Source: Rhodospirillales bacterium (lineage in GTDB: Bacteria > Pseudomonadota > Alphaproteobacteria > UBA8366 > JADFVY01). Taken from it: a stretch of 36,715 nt of DNA. The translations under genes were made by a program, and so were the position numbers. The stretch spans positions 42,213 to 78,927 of the forward strand of contig CP070634.1 of the NCBI GenBank assembly GCA_020356105.1, in the 5' to 3' direction. Below the pieces are notes generated by a model. That model was not told the DNA's origin. It worked only from the letters and a program-made list of their open reading frames with translations, and searched no databases. Every line of letters starts with the position of its first letter. The first letter of the stretch is position 1. Shown here piece by piece: positions 20,987 to 28,931 of the stretch.

Positions 20987-21006
20987 GCCGTCGGTCCGCG
21001 GTCACC

Positions 21007-21048
21007 GGCCGGCCCGGGGAGGCTGACGCCCCGCGCCGGCCATTTCTC
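21007..21048 (+). terminator. Intrinsic terminator after the NPC-repeat gene
   Basis: A 13-position stem (21007-21019 with 21029-21041; one mismatch), outer arms GGCCGGC/GCCGGCC and inner GGGG/CCCC, with a 9-base loop, followed by ATTTCTCTT. It lies 21 bases after the stop. Confidence 0.75.
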
Positions 21049-21152
21049 TTCGATTCCCACAATCGAAGCGACCGCGGCCCGCGCCTTCCGGCGCCGGCAC
21101 GCCGATTCGACGCGGGTCGGGCGTGCCGCCGCCCTGCGCGAAAACCAACCGC

Positions 21153-21233
21153 CAAACAGCGCAAACCGCGCTTGTTTGTGCGCCGAATCCCATGTCAATC
21201 GAGAGCCAGTGGTTTGTTGACGCGCCAAACAAA
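21153..21233. promoter_or_regulatory. Paired CAAAC/GTTTG inverted repeats upstream of the symporter
   Basis: Two inverted repeats of the same short word: CAAACA (21153-21158) with TGTTTG (21173-21178), and GTTTG (21212-21216) with CAAAC (21226-21230). TTGACG at 21217-21222 lies inside the second and could be a -35. Repeated operators for one regulator are plausible but unproven. Confidence 0.3.
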
Positions 21234-21293
21234 TTGTGAAATTTTGATTGCGCTTTGTTTAAAAAGAATAGGGGGTGACTTCAAAGTGTCGCT

Positions 21294-21351
21294 CTTGCCC
21301 GGAAGCGGAGATCCACCTCGCGCCTCCGCTGATCCGGCGGGATCGGGCAAG
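21294..21351 (+). promoter_or_regulatory. Nested hairpin in the symporter leader
   Basis: The outer stem CTTGCCCG (21294-21301) with CGGGCAAG (21344-21351) is a perfect 8 base pairs. It encloses a second perfect stem GCGGAG (21305-21310) with CTCCGC (21324-21329). The element would lie in the 5' untranslated RNA, about 225 bases before the symporter ATG. It matches no riboswitch family I recognise. Confidence 0.4.
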
Positions 21352-21574
21352 GCAAATCCGAATTCATCGAGGTTGGTTAATTTCTTTCGGGCGTTGCCGG
21401 GAGCAACCCGGTGGCGGGCGGGAGAGGAGAAGGGGCGAAAGGGCGTTCCTTGACCAAACCGACAAGACGGCACGATGTGAGGGCGTTTCGGGCGCCGACT
21501 AAACCACAAGACCTGTCGGGATACCCGGAGCGGGCGAAAACAAAACGAGGTTGAACGGACTAGGAGACGACTAC

Positions 21575-23548
21575 ATGGCACCGAAAGTCATCTGGCTTTT
21601 TGCCTTCGTCGCGTTGTACTGGGCCTACTGCATCTTCTGGGGTGTGAAGTCGGCCATGACGGCGAAGACGGCCTCCGACTATTTCATCGCCGGGCGCCGC
21701 CTGTCGATGTGGGTTTTCATTCTGGCGGCCACCGCGACGTCGTTCTCGGGCTGGACCTTCATGGGTCATCCGGGGCTGGTGTATCGCGACGGCTTCCAAT
21801 ACGCATACGCATCGTTCTACACGATCACGATTCCCTTCACGGGCGTCATGTTCCTGAAACGGCAATGGATCCTCGGCAAGCGTTTCGGCTACGTCACGCC
21901 GGGCGAGATGCTGTCGGACTATTTCCAGGGGGACGCGATTCGGATCCTGACGGTGATCGTGGCGCTGTTGTTCTCGATTCCGTATCTGGGCGTCCAGCTC
22001 GGCGCGTCGGGCTTCCTGTTCAACGTGCTGACCGACGATCTCGTGCCGGTCAATTTCGGCATGTGGGTGCTGTCGCTCGTCGTGCTGATCTACGTTGCCT
22101 CGGGTGGCCTCAGGGCTGTGGCGTATGTGGATACGGTGCAATGCGTCCTGCTCGCCCTCGGCATTGTCATCACCGGCTTCATCGCGCTTAATATGGCCGG
22201 CGGATGGGGTGCCCTGAACGAAGGTTTCGCCCGCCTGGCGGCGGAGCCGGGAGTCGGCAGGTGGGGTGCCACGCCGGACGGCCACAATTCCTATTTCGCG
22301 AGTCCCGGGGTAATCCAGTTCACCGCGGGCCTCGGCAAGGAAACGCCGGTCGGCGGGCTCTGGACCGGCATCATGGTGCTGACCTACATGTTCGCCCTGA
22401 TGGGCATCCAGTCGGCCCCGGCCTTTTCGATGTGGTCCTTCTCCAACAACGACCCGCGGCCGTTTGCGCCGCAGCAGGTCTGGGCCTCGTCCTTCGGCAT
22501 CGGCCTGATCCTGTTCTTCTTCACCGCCTTCCAGGGCATGGGCGCGCATCTCCTTGGCGCCAACCCGCTGGTCAACGAAGCCGGGCTGATGATCTCGAAC
22601 GCGCTGCCGGACGAAATCGCCAAGAGCCCCGATTCGCTGGTTCCGAACTATTTCAACCAGATCGCCGACACGGCGCCCTGGCTGGTCGGCCTGCTGGCGG
22701 TCTGTGCCCTCGCGGCGATGCAGTCCACCGGTGCGGCGTACATGTCGACGGCCGGCGCGATGCTGACCCGCGATCTGTACAAGCGGTATCTCAACCCGAC
22801 CGCCGACCATGCGACGCAGAAGCTGTTCGGCCGTCTCGGCGTTGCCTTCATCGTCATCTCGGCGCTGATGGTGGCGACCTTCTCGCGCGACGCCCTGGTG
22901 CTGCTGGGCGGCCTCGCGGTGGCCTTCGGCTTCCAGATGTGGCCGTCGCTCGCGGCGGTGACCTGGTTCCCGTGGATCACCCGCCAGGGCGCCACATGGG
23001 GCCTCGCTGCCGGTCTCATCGCGGTGATCTTCACCGAGACCATCGGTCAGACGATCACCGGCGGCGCGCTGCCGTGGGGTCGCTGGCCGTGGACCATCCA
23101 TTCGGCTGGCTGGGGCATCATCTTCAACCTGCTGGTCTGCATCCCCGTCTCGGCGATGACGCAGGATGAGGCTGCCCGGGCCCACCGTATGAAGTTCCAC
23201 GACTTCCTGAAGGAGCATGCGGGCCTCTCTGCGGCCAAGGCGGGCCTCAAGCCGATCGCCTGGATCATCACCCTGGCCTGGCTGTTCTTCGGCATCGGCC
23301 CGGGCGCCGTGATCGGCAACACCATCTTCGGCGTGCCCGGCGATTCGTCGACCTGGACCTTCGGCATCCCGTCGATCTGGGCCTGGCAGATCCTGTTCTG
23401 GATCCTCGGCGTCGGCATGATGTGGTTCCTCGCCTACAAGATGGAGATGTCCACACTGCCGGACAAGGAAATCACCGCTCTGGTCGAGGATATCGGCGAC
23501 GTAACGCGCACACCGGCCGAACAGGCGGGTGCCGGCGGCGCCGCCTGA
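21575..23548 (+). CDS. Sodium:solute symporter (SSS family)
   Basis: A 657-residue inner-membrane transporter. It starts in a first helix (PKVIWLFAFVALYWAYCIFW), then shows the family's DYFIAGRRLSMWV segment, the TSFSGWTFMGHPGLVYRDGF region of the transport core, and the later cation-site-like STGAAYMSTAGAMLTRDLYK. About 13 helices are expected. It resembles the VC_2705-like branch whose members are linked to acetate or other short carboxylates; the substrate here is not determined. The DUF4212 small subunit often paired with that branch is not seen upstream. AGGAG at 21562-21566 fixes the ATG at 21575; the TTG 24 bases upstream is rejected. Small membrane and TPR genes follow beyond a terminator. 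A CBS/DUF294 protein and a DnaQ-like exonuclease, often neighbours of these symporters, lie about 2-3.5 kb downstream. Confidence 0.92.
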   Translation: MAPKVIWLFAFVALYWAYCIFWGVKSAMTAKTASDYFIAGRRLSMWVFILAATATSFSGWTFMGHPGLVYRDGFQYAYASFYTITIPFTGVMFLKRQWILGKRFGYVTPGEMLSDYFQGDAIRILTVIVALLFSIPYLGVQLGASGFLFNVLTDDLVPVNFGMWVLSLVVLIYVASGGLRAVAYVDTVQCVLLALGIVITGFIALNMAGGWGALNEGFARLAAEPGVGRWGATPDGHNSYFASPGVIQFTAGLGKETPVGGLWTGIMVLTYMFALMGIQSAPAFSMWSFSNNDPRPFAPQQVWASSFGIGLILFFFTAFQGMGAHLLGANPLVNEAGLMISNALPDEIAKSPDSLVPNYFNQIADTAPWLVGLLAVCALAAMQSTGAAYMSTAGAMLTRDLYKRYLNPTADHATQKLFGRLGVAFIVISALMVATFSRDALVLLGGLAVAFGFQMWPSLAAVTWFPWITRQGATWGLAAGLIAVIFTETIGQTITGGALPWGRWPWTIHSAGWGIIFNLLVCIPVSAMTQDEAARAHRMKFHDFLKEHAGLSAAKAGLKPIAWIITLAWLFFGIGPGAVIGNTIFGVPGDSSTWTFGIPSIWAWQILFWILGVGMMWFLAYKMEMSTLPDKEITALVEDIGDVTRTPAEQAGAGGAA

Positions 23549-23575
23549 TCCCGCGAACAGCGGACAAGACAGCCT

Positions 23576-23612
23576 GCGGGGGAAGGGTCACCTTCCCCCG
23601 CTTTCTTTTTCT
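23576..23612 (+). terminator. Strong intrinsic terminator after the symporter
   Basis: Perfect 11-base-pair stem GCGGGGGAAGG (23576-23586) with CCTTCCCCCGC (23591-23601), a GTCA loop, then a TTTCTTTTTCT tract. It lies 27 bases after the stop and is the clearest terminator in the window. Confidence 0.92.
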
Positions 23613-23672
23613 GCTATCCTGCCCGCAAGCCCGGGCCGGCGCCGCCGGCCGGCAAGAAAATCGCGACGAGCC

Positions 23673-23909
23673 ATGGCTGAGCTGTTCACCGAGAAATACG
23701 CCCTGCTCTGGGTCCTGGCCCTGGGCCTGGCGCTGTTCCTGCCGGTCCGCAACCTGATCTGGACGCTGATGGTCCGGCGCGCCATGTCGAAGGCCGAGAT
23801 CGACGCGGCCGAGCAGCAGCGGCTGCGCCGCCGCGCCGGGGTCAGCGCCGGGCTGCTGGTGTTCGTGTTCGCCTATCTTTTCATCAACAGCGTCATGTTT
23901 CCGGGTTGA
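23673..23909 (+). CDS. Small two-helix membrane protein
   Basis: A 78-residue protein with predicted transmembrane helices at about 8-33 and 55-75. A charged, basic cytosolic linker joins them (SKAEIDAAEQQRLRRRAGV). I recognise no named family. It starts just after the symporter terminator and ends 3 bases before the TPR gene, so these two are likely co-transcribed. A role in support of the symporter is inference from position. A longer in-frame reading from 23529 would run through the terminator hairpin and is rejected. Confidence 0.75.
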   Translation: MAELFTEKYALLWVLALGLALFLPVRNLIWTLMVRRAMSKAEIDAAEQQRLRRRAGVSAGLLVFVFAYLFINSVMFPG

Positions 23910-23912
23910 GCG

Positions 23913-24521
23913 ATGAACGACCGCGTGCTCCGCCGCTTTATCAAACTGATGGCGCTGCTGATCGTCGGCGCCATGCTGTTTTGGCTGGCCGCCGACTGGT
24001 TTGGTGGCGGTGACCCCGGCGACTACGAGGTGCGGCAGGGAGATCAGCGCCTGTCCGAAGGGAAGTACGACGAGGCGCTCGCGGCCTTCGACAGGGCCCT
24101 GGAGGAGATGCCCGACCACCGCGGCGCGCTGATGGGGCGGGCCCTCGTGTTCATGCAGACCGACCGGCACGAGGAAGCCTTCGCCGAGTTCAAGTATCTG
24201 ATCGATTTCTTGACCGATTCGGTGGCGCCCGATGATCCAACGGGACGGGCGGTTCTGGCCGCAGCCTATGCCAATCGCGGCATCCTGTACGACCGGCGCG
24301 GCGAGTACCGTGAGGCCCTGGAAGACTATATCCGCTCGATCCGGGTCGACGAAGGGGCGGTGGAGGGCCCCGGGGTGGTCCACGAGATCCTCTATGGCTA
24401 CAAGCCGTCGACGGTGCGCGACCGGGCGATCTATATCCACGAGCAGCTGCAGTTGCCCGAGGACCAGCGCCAACTTGCGAATCCCGAGCTCGACGAGCAG
24501 CAGCGTATGTACAAGCCGTAG
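23913..24521 (+). CDS. Membrane-anchored TPR-repeat protein
   Basis: A 202-residue protein with one N-terminal transmembrane helix (about 10-29) followed by tetratricopeptide-type repeats. These are at about 38-71 (YEVRQGDQRLSEGKYDEAL), 72-105 (RGALMGRALVFMQTDRHEEA) and 112-146 (AAAYANRGILYDRRGEYREA). TPR arrays bind other proteins; the partner is unknown. The helix followed by an acidic stretch suggests the repeats are in the periplasm. It begins 3 bases after the upstream small membrane gene. A palindromic extragenic repeat follows within 15 bases of its stop. Confidence 0.85.
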   Translation: MNDRVLRRFIKLMALLIVGAMLFWLAADWFGGGDPGDYEVRQGDQRLSEGKYDEALAAFDRALEEMPDHRGALMGRALVFMQTDRHEEAFAEFKYLIDFLTDSVAPDDPTGRAVLAAAYANRGILYDRRGEYREALEDYIRSIRVDEGAVEGPGVVHEILYGYKPSTVRDRAIYIHEQLQLPEDQRQLANPELDEQQRMYKP

Positions 24522-24534
24522 CGTCGTTGCGACT

Positions 24535-24632
24535 TCATGCTTCGAGGCGCGGCTTGCCGCTCCTTGGCATGAGGCTTAGCCATTTTTGTCCTCATATTGA
24601 GGAGGCGCGGAGCGCCGTCTCGCAGCATGAGG
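24535..24632. repeat. Paired palindromic extragenic repeat
   Basis: Two related half-elements in opposite orientation. The left (24535-24574) opens TCATGCTTCGAGGCGCGGC and closes GGCATGAGG. The right (24589-24632) opens TCCTCATATTGAGG and closes CTCGCAGCATGAGG. Each carries a GC-rich palindromic core. This matches, from memory, an abundant alphaproteobacterial extragenic element with CTTCGAG...CATGAGG ends. Its position between convergent genes suits a REP-like, possibly terminator-like role. Confidence 0.65.
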
Positions 24633-24667
24633 TTGCTTGGCGCTATTCCGGCCGGCGGGAAATCGCC

Positions 24668-24871
24668 CTACCCGAACTGCATCAGCCCCAATACGTCCTG
24701 GATCAGCACCATGAAGAAGAACACCGCCGCGATGCAGCCGAACAGGAGCCGCACGACATCGGTATTGCCCTCGGCGTCGCGGTAGCGGATGCCGTGCACG
24801 GCAATGAAGCCGGTGACGGCCAGGAAGATCAGGTTGACGAGTGGCTCGAGCGAGCCGGCGAACTCAAACAT
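24668..24871 (-). CDS. Small two-helix membrane protein, hypothetical
   Basis: A 67-residue protein with helices at about 9-28 and 39-62, separated by a short charged loop (RYRDAEGNTD). It has no recognised family. The ATG at 24871 has a poor ribosome site. The neighbouring 162-residue gene is on the same strand 84 bases upstream, so they may share a transcript. It converges on the TPR gene across the extragenic repeat. The hydrophobic pattern and clean ends make it a likely real gene. Confidence 0.6.
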   Translation of the reverse strand: MFEFAGSLEPLVNLIFLAVTGFIAVHGIRYRDAEGNTDVVRLLFGCIAAVFFFMVLIQDVLGLMQFG

Positions 24872-24955
24872 CGCCGCACTTTAGTACATTATCGGCCGAT
24901 GTCGACTCGGGACCGGGCGGCGCGCCTGCCCGGGGCAATAAGCGCCGTGATGTCT

Positions 24956-25444
24956 TCAGGAACCGCGAAGCTCGCCCGGCGTCTCGACCTGCGGCAGATC
25001 CTTCTCGTCGAAGAAGGGCGGGAGGACCGACATGCTCTTGTGTGCGCCGTAATGACTGATCATCAGTCCGCCGCCAAGGACAAGTGCGACGCACGCCACC
25101 GCGACCGCGAACTGGCGCACGCCCCTCGGGATCCGCGAATAATGGAGATTGTCGAATCGGCGGTAATCGGGATTGCGCTCGTCCAGCAGGTCGCGGGCAT
25201 CCCAGTCGATGATCCGCTCCGCGTATTGGAGCACCCAGTGCGGCGTCTGACCCTTGAGGATGAAATGGCGGAAATGGCCGTCGACCTCTTCCGGCGGCAT
25301 GTCGTGGCCGAACCATTCACGATAGGCGAGCTGCAGAAACTGGAACTCGCCGATTTGCAGGATATTGGCAGCCTGGATCACGATCCCGCGTTCGGGATCG
25401 TCTTCGCGATCGGGGCGCACCAGGGTTGCGAGCAGTCCAGCCAT
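24956..25444 (-). CDS. Hypothetical protein with one transmembrane helix
   Basis: A 162-residue protein. The N-terminal ~105 residues form a soluble, helix-rich region (ERGIVIQAANILQIGEFQFL, EEVDGHFRHFILKGQTPHWV) with many aromatic and charged residues. A single helix at about 111-130 (FAVAVACVALVLGGGLMIS) and a short acidic tail (PPFFDEKDLPQVETPGELR) follow. I do not recognise the family. The ATG at 25444 starts the compositionally protein-like part; the in-frame extension to 25621 is arginine-rich and unlike a protein N-terminus. It diverges from the exonuclease gene over about 160 bases. Confidence 0.7.
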   Translation of the reverse strand: MAGLLATLVRPDREDDPERGIVIQAANILQIGEFQFLQLAYREWFGHDMPPEEVDGHFRHFILKGQTPHWVLQYAERIIDWDARDLLDERNPDYRRFDNLHYSRIPRGVRQFAVAVACVALVLGGGLMISHYGAHKSMSVLPPFFDEKDLPQVETPGELRGS

Positions 25445-25605
25445 GTCTTCACTATCCCACAGATAAGTTAATCGCCGGTTTCGTGGGCCGCAAGCCGCGA
25501 GTTTATGCGCATGCTGACATTTTCGTGTGGTGGCGGTCTGGACAGATATGGGCGAATTGTGTTGAGCTTGTCGCGGTATCGCCAAATTCGCACGGGTTGC
25601 CTTTC

Positions 25606-27066
25606 TTGTCGGATCAACCACGGCCCGCCCGAACGGAAAACGCGGTTGTCGCGCCTCGTGCCGCGCGGCGCGGGCTGATCCGGGTGCTGATCCTGCTCGG
25701 GCTGCTGCTGCTGGTCGCCGGGGTGATGCAGGCGGCCCGCACCCTCGGATTCGAGGTGCCGTTTGATATCTCGATGATCGTACTGTTCGTGCTGTTGGTC
25801 GCCGGGATCGGCGCGATCTGGGGCGGCGCGATCCTGGTGAACCGGCATTTCGACGATATGGAGCGGTTGCGCGGCGCCTTGCTGGTGGCGGCCGGCCAGG
25901 ACGAGCCGCTGGCCGCGGACTGGCCGCGCCTGGGCGCGGCGGGCGCGGAAACGCTCGACCTCGCCGCGGCGGCGGCGCGCGCCATCGCTGCGCACCGGGC
26001 GCTCGGGGGGCGAACCGATGAGAAGCTCGCCGCGGTGGTCGGGGCGGCGGCCGAGGGCCTTCTGGTGATCACCGACACCGGGCTGGTCAGCCTGGTCAAC
26101 AAGGCCGCCATGCGGGTCCTGGGGCGTGAGGCGGTTGCGGTCGGTACCTCAGTCTACGCGGCGCTCGAGCGCGACGAGATGGTCGTGCTCGAGCAGCGCG
26201 TGCGGGCCGCGGGGCGTGCGGTCGAGGTCGAGATCCCGCATGTCGACGGTCGCATGATCGAGGCGCTGATGGCGCCGCTCGGCGCCCATGGCGGTTTCGT
26301 GATATCGCTGTCGCACCGCGAACCGGGAACCGTCAATGACGTCGAGCACGATCTCCGGCTGCACGACCGCCCGCCGGCGGTTTCACTCGCGCCCGGCGCG
26401 GCGGCGGACTGGCCGCTCGAGGATTTGCCTGTGCTGGTGCTGGACAGCGAGACCACCGGGCTCGATGTCGCGCTGGCGCGGATCGTCTCGCTCGGCGCCG
26501 CGCGAAGCCATGGCTGGCGCCTCTATCCGCACGCCAATCTCGATTGCGTGGTCAATCCGGGGGTGCCGATCCCGCGCCAGTCGACCGCCGTGCACGGTAT
26601 TTCGGATGCGATGGTTGCGCCCGCGCCGAATTTCGCCGAGGTCTGGCCGCGGCTGCAGGAGATGGCCGAGGGCGCCGTCGTTATCGGCCATTCGATCGGT
26701 TTCGACCTTGCGATCCTGCGGCGCGAATGCGAGCGTCACGATATCGCGTGGCGGACCCCGCCGGCGCTCGACACCGGGCTACTGTTCGCCGCCCTTCACC
26801 CGAAGGAAAGCGACATAACCCTGGAGCGTCTGGCCGAGCGCTTCGGCGTCGAGATCGAGGGGCGTCACACCGCCCTCGGCGATGCGCTGGTGACGGCGGA
26901 GATCTGGCTGGCACTGATCCCGCGATTGATCGATCGTGGGGTGCGCACCTACGGCGCGGCGCGGCAACTCTCGGCCGAGGCGAGAGGCCTGGCGGCGCGG
27001 CAACGCGGCGCAGGATGGATCGTGCCGGCCGGCCCGGCGGAAACGGAGTCGACAACCGATGAATAG
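25606..27066 (+). CDS. Membrane-anchored PAS-like protein with DEDDh 3'-5' exonuclease domain
   Basis: An approximately 486-residue protein. Two transmembrane helices (about 23-45 and 53-78) precede a PAS-like sensory region (about 140-240, VVGAAAEGLLVITDTGLVSLVNKAAMRVL split across the motif). A DnaQ-like exonuclease domain (about 275-440) follows with all five DEDDh residues: Asp280 and Glu282 (LDSETTG), Asp367 (GFDLAIL), His421 and Asp426 (HTALGD). It probably degrades a nucleic acid or nucleotide in the cytosol near the membrane. No in-frame ATG precedes the first helix; TTG at 25606 (Met-Ser-Asp-Gln-Pro) is my choice, TTG at 25597 is possible, so the exact start is uncertain. The stop overlaps the next gene by 8 bases. 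Confidence 0.87.
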   Translation: MSDQPRPARTENAVVAPRAARRGLIRVLILLGLLLLVAGVMQAARTLGFEVPFDISMIVLFVLLVAGIGAIWGGAILVNRHFDDMERLRGALLVAAGQDEPLAADWPRLGAAGAETLDLAAAAARAIAAHRALGGRTDEKLAAVVGAAAEGLLVITDTGLVSLVNKAAMRVLGREAVAVGTSVYAALERDEMVVLEQRVRAAGRAVEVEIPHVDGRMIEALMAPLGAHGGFVISLSHREPGTVNDVEHDLRLHDRPPAVSLAPGAAADWPLEDLPVLVLDSETTGLDVALARIVSLGAARSHGWRLYPHANLDCVVNPGVPIPRQSTAVHGISDAMVAPAPNFAEVWPRLQEMAEGAVVIGHSIGFDLAILRRECERHDIAWRTPPALDTGLLFAALHPKESDITLERLAERFGVEIEGRHTALGDALVTAEIWLALIPRLIDRGVRTYGAARQLSAEARGLAARQRGAGWIVPAGPAETESTTDE

Positions 27067-28516
27067 CATGCCGCTTGCCCGCCTCGATTCGTTCCCGTAC
27101 CGGCATCGCGTGCGCGAGGTGATGTCGGCTCCGCTGGAGCTGGTCGAGCCGGAAATGACGCTGGGGGCCGCATCACGTCTGATGGTCGACAAAAAGGTCT
27201 CCTCGCTCGTCGCGCTCGACGGCACCGGACGCGCCGCCGGGATCATCACCGAGCGCGACGTGTTGAGAGCGATGGCGCGGGACAGTGCCGACGCCGCGAC
27301 CGACCGGGTCGGCTCGTTTCTGTCGAGCCCCGTTCTCGAGATCCGCAGCGATGCGTTCGTCTACAAGGCGCTCGGCCGCATGATGCGGCACGGGGTGCGT
27401 CACCTGGTGGCGGTGGAGCCGGTTACGCGCCAAGCCGTCGGCATGGTGACGGGCCGGGCGCTCCTGAAGCTGCGCAGCGGTGATATGGTGCAGCTCGGCG
27501 ATACGCTGAACCAGGCGCAGGACGCGGCCGGCATGGCGGCGGTGCGAGCCGAACTGCCGGGCGTCGTCCGCGCGATGCTGGCCGAGGGTGTCGGGGTCCT
27601 CAATGCCGCCGCGGTGATCAGCCAGGTCTATTGCGACATGACGCGCCGCGCCGCCGAGTTGGCCGGCGCGGCGATGGAGGCGGAGGGCCGGGGACCGGCG
27701 CCGGCCGCCTGGGCGCTGCTCGTGCTCGGCTCGGGCGGGCGCGGCGAGAGCCTGCTGGCGCCGGATCAGGATAACGCCATCGTGCATCTGGGCAGCGAGG
27801 CCGATGACGCCTGGTTCGCCGACCTTGGACAGCGCGTCAATGATCTCCTCGACGCCGCCGGCATCCCGTATTGCAAGGGCAAGGTGATGGCAGGGAAACC
27901 GGCGTGGCGCCGCTCGCTCGCCGGCTGGGAGGAGGAGATCCTGTCATGGCTGCGCAGTCTTGAATTCGAACCCCTGCTGATGGTGCATATCTTTTTCGAT
28001 TTCGTCGCCGTGCACGGCGATTTCGAACTGGCGGAACAGTTGCGCCGCATGGCCGTGGACCTGGCCTCGCGGGCACCTCTGTTTCTCAGGCGCATGGCCG
28101 TGCAGATCGAGGATCACCGGGCCCCGCTCACGCTGTTTGGCCGCTTCAAGACGCAGGAGGGACGTGTCGATCTGAAGCTTGGCGGCCAGCTTCCGATCAC
28201 CAGCGGTGCGCGAACCATGGCGCTGCGCCTGGGAAGCCTCGCCACGTCGACCAGCGAGCGGCTGCAAGCCGTACAGGAGGCCGGCATTGTCACGGCGGAC
28301 GACATGGACAGCCTGTGCGACGCCTACAAGCTGGTGACCCGCACCATCCTCGATCAGCAGCTTGCCGATATCGAAGCCGGGCGCGAGCCGTCGTCGCGCG
28401 TCAACCCCAAACGGCTGCCGCGACGTCTGCGGCAGCGTCTGAAAGAGGCGCTGCGCACGCTCGAAGGACTGCCGACGATCACCCGCGACGCCGTGAGTTC
28501 GAGCGTATCGGGCTGA
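27059..28516 (+). CDS. CBS-domain protein with DUF294 (GlnD-like) nucleotidyltransferase domains
   Basis: A 485-residue cytosolic protein. Two CBS domains (about 10-140; VREVMSAPLELVEP, GIITERDVLRAM, GMVTGRALLK) probably sense adenine nucleotides. The DUF294 nucleotidyltransferase-like domain (about 170-330) keeps the active-site pattern Gly-Ser-Gly-Gly-Arg-Gly-Glu at 224-230 with Asp236 and Asp238. A helical DUF294 C-terminal domain follows (about 345-475). GlnD-like uridylylation or adenylylation of a partner is possible but unproven. The ATG overlaps the exonuclease stop (27059-27066), so they are translationally coupled. The pairing of this protein with a DnaQ-like exonuclease beside an SSS symporter recurs in proteobacteria, to my recollection. 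Confidence 0.92.
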   Translation: MNSMPLARLDSFPYRHRVREVMSAPLELVEPEMTLGAASRLMVDKKVSSLVALDGTGRAAGIITERDVLRAMARDSADAATDRVGSFLSSPVLEIRSDAFVYKALGRMMRHGVRHLVAVEPVTRQAVGMVTGRALLKLRSGDMVQLGDTLNQAQDAAGMAAVRAELPGVVRAMLAEGVGVLNAAAVISQVYCDMTRRAAELAGAAMEAEGRGPAPAAWALLVLGSGGRGESLLAPDQDNAIVHLGSEADDAWFADLGQRVNDLLDAAGIPYCKGKVMAGKPAWRRSLAGWEEEILSWLRSLEFEPLLMVHIFFDFVAVHGDFELAEQLRRMAVDLASRAPLFLRRMAVQIEDHRAPLTLFGRFKTQEGRVDLKLGGQLPITSGARTMALRLGSLATSTSERLQAVQEAGIVTADDMDSLCDAYKLVTRTILDQQLADIEAGREPSSRVNPKRLPRRLRQRLKEALRTLEGLPTITRDAVSSSVSG

Positions 28517-28677
28517 CCGGAGAGGCGGGACCGGCGCAACGCCGCTGGCCGGCCTTGCTCCGGTGCGCGCCGGCGCGAGACCCGGGGCCAATCCGCCGGT
28601 TTGCGCATCGGGCGGCGAGATGATGTCCCGCGGCTACAACATTTTGGGGATTTGAGGGATTTGCATACAAGTTGTTG

Positions 28678-28706
28678 TTGACAACGCGGGGTCCGCCGAT
28701 TATTCG
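28678..28706 (+). promoter_or_regulatory. Sigma-70 promoter candidate in gene-free DNA
   Basis: Perfect -35 TTGACA (28678-28683), 17-base spacer, then TATTCG (28701-28706). The -10 matches consensus in its first three bases only. Transcription would start near 28713 and run straight into the hairpin at 28762-28796. Confidence 0.5.
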
Positions 28707-28712
28707 GAAAAC

Positions 28713-28800
28713 GCACAAGTGCATAGACGCGGAACAGCATCGACTGACGCTGAAGAAGGCTGGGCCCGGCGCCGTCCCATGGGATGCGCCGGGCCCTTCC
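28713..28800 (+). ncRNA. Candidate small RNA ending in a long GC hairpin
   Basis: From the predicted start near 28713 a transcript of about 85 bases would carry a small GCAC/GTGC stem. It would end in a perfect 11-base-pair stem GGGCCCGGCGC (28762-28772) with GCGCCGGGCCC (28786-28796), whose interior can pair further (TCCC/GGGA). The hairpin is followed by TTCCCTT, a poor T-tract, so termination would be inefficient or Rho-assisted. It could instead be the terminator of the CBS/DUF294 gene 245 bases upstream. No RNA family is recognised. Confidence 0.35.
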
Positions 28801-28931
28801 CTTACTGGTCGGTACGATCGCAGTTACGCGCCAGGAAGCGGGCCGGCTCGCGCCAACTATCCGGCCGTCGGTCGGCGCAAGAAACACGGACCCGTATGGC
28901 GGCCCGCAACCCAAATTTCCGGACAAAAAAA

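Larger units (their letters stand above)
20987..21574. other. Gene-free leader region of the symporter
   Basis: About 590 bases without a convincing ORF. In order it holds a terminator, a GC-rich stretch, a cluster of CAAAC/GTTTG inverted repeats (21153-21233), an AT-rich patch (21225-21272) likely to contain the symporter promoter, a nested hairpin (21294-21351), and a purine-rich run before the ribosome site AGGAG at 21562-21566. Confidence 0.6.

Noticed and set aside
21560..23218. Minus-strand 552-codon frame opposite the symporter
   Set aside because: Arg-, Gln- and His-rich shadow of a well-recognised transporter.
23529..23672. N-terminal extension of the small membrane protein
   Set aside because: It would translate through the symporter terminator hairpin; the ATG at 23673 is sufficient.
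28713..28800. Signal recognition particle RNA or tmRNA
   Set aside because: The conserved SRP GGAA-type apical loop and the tmRNA tRNA-like ends are absent.
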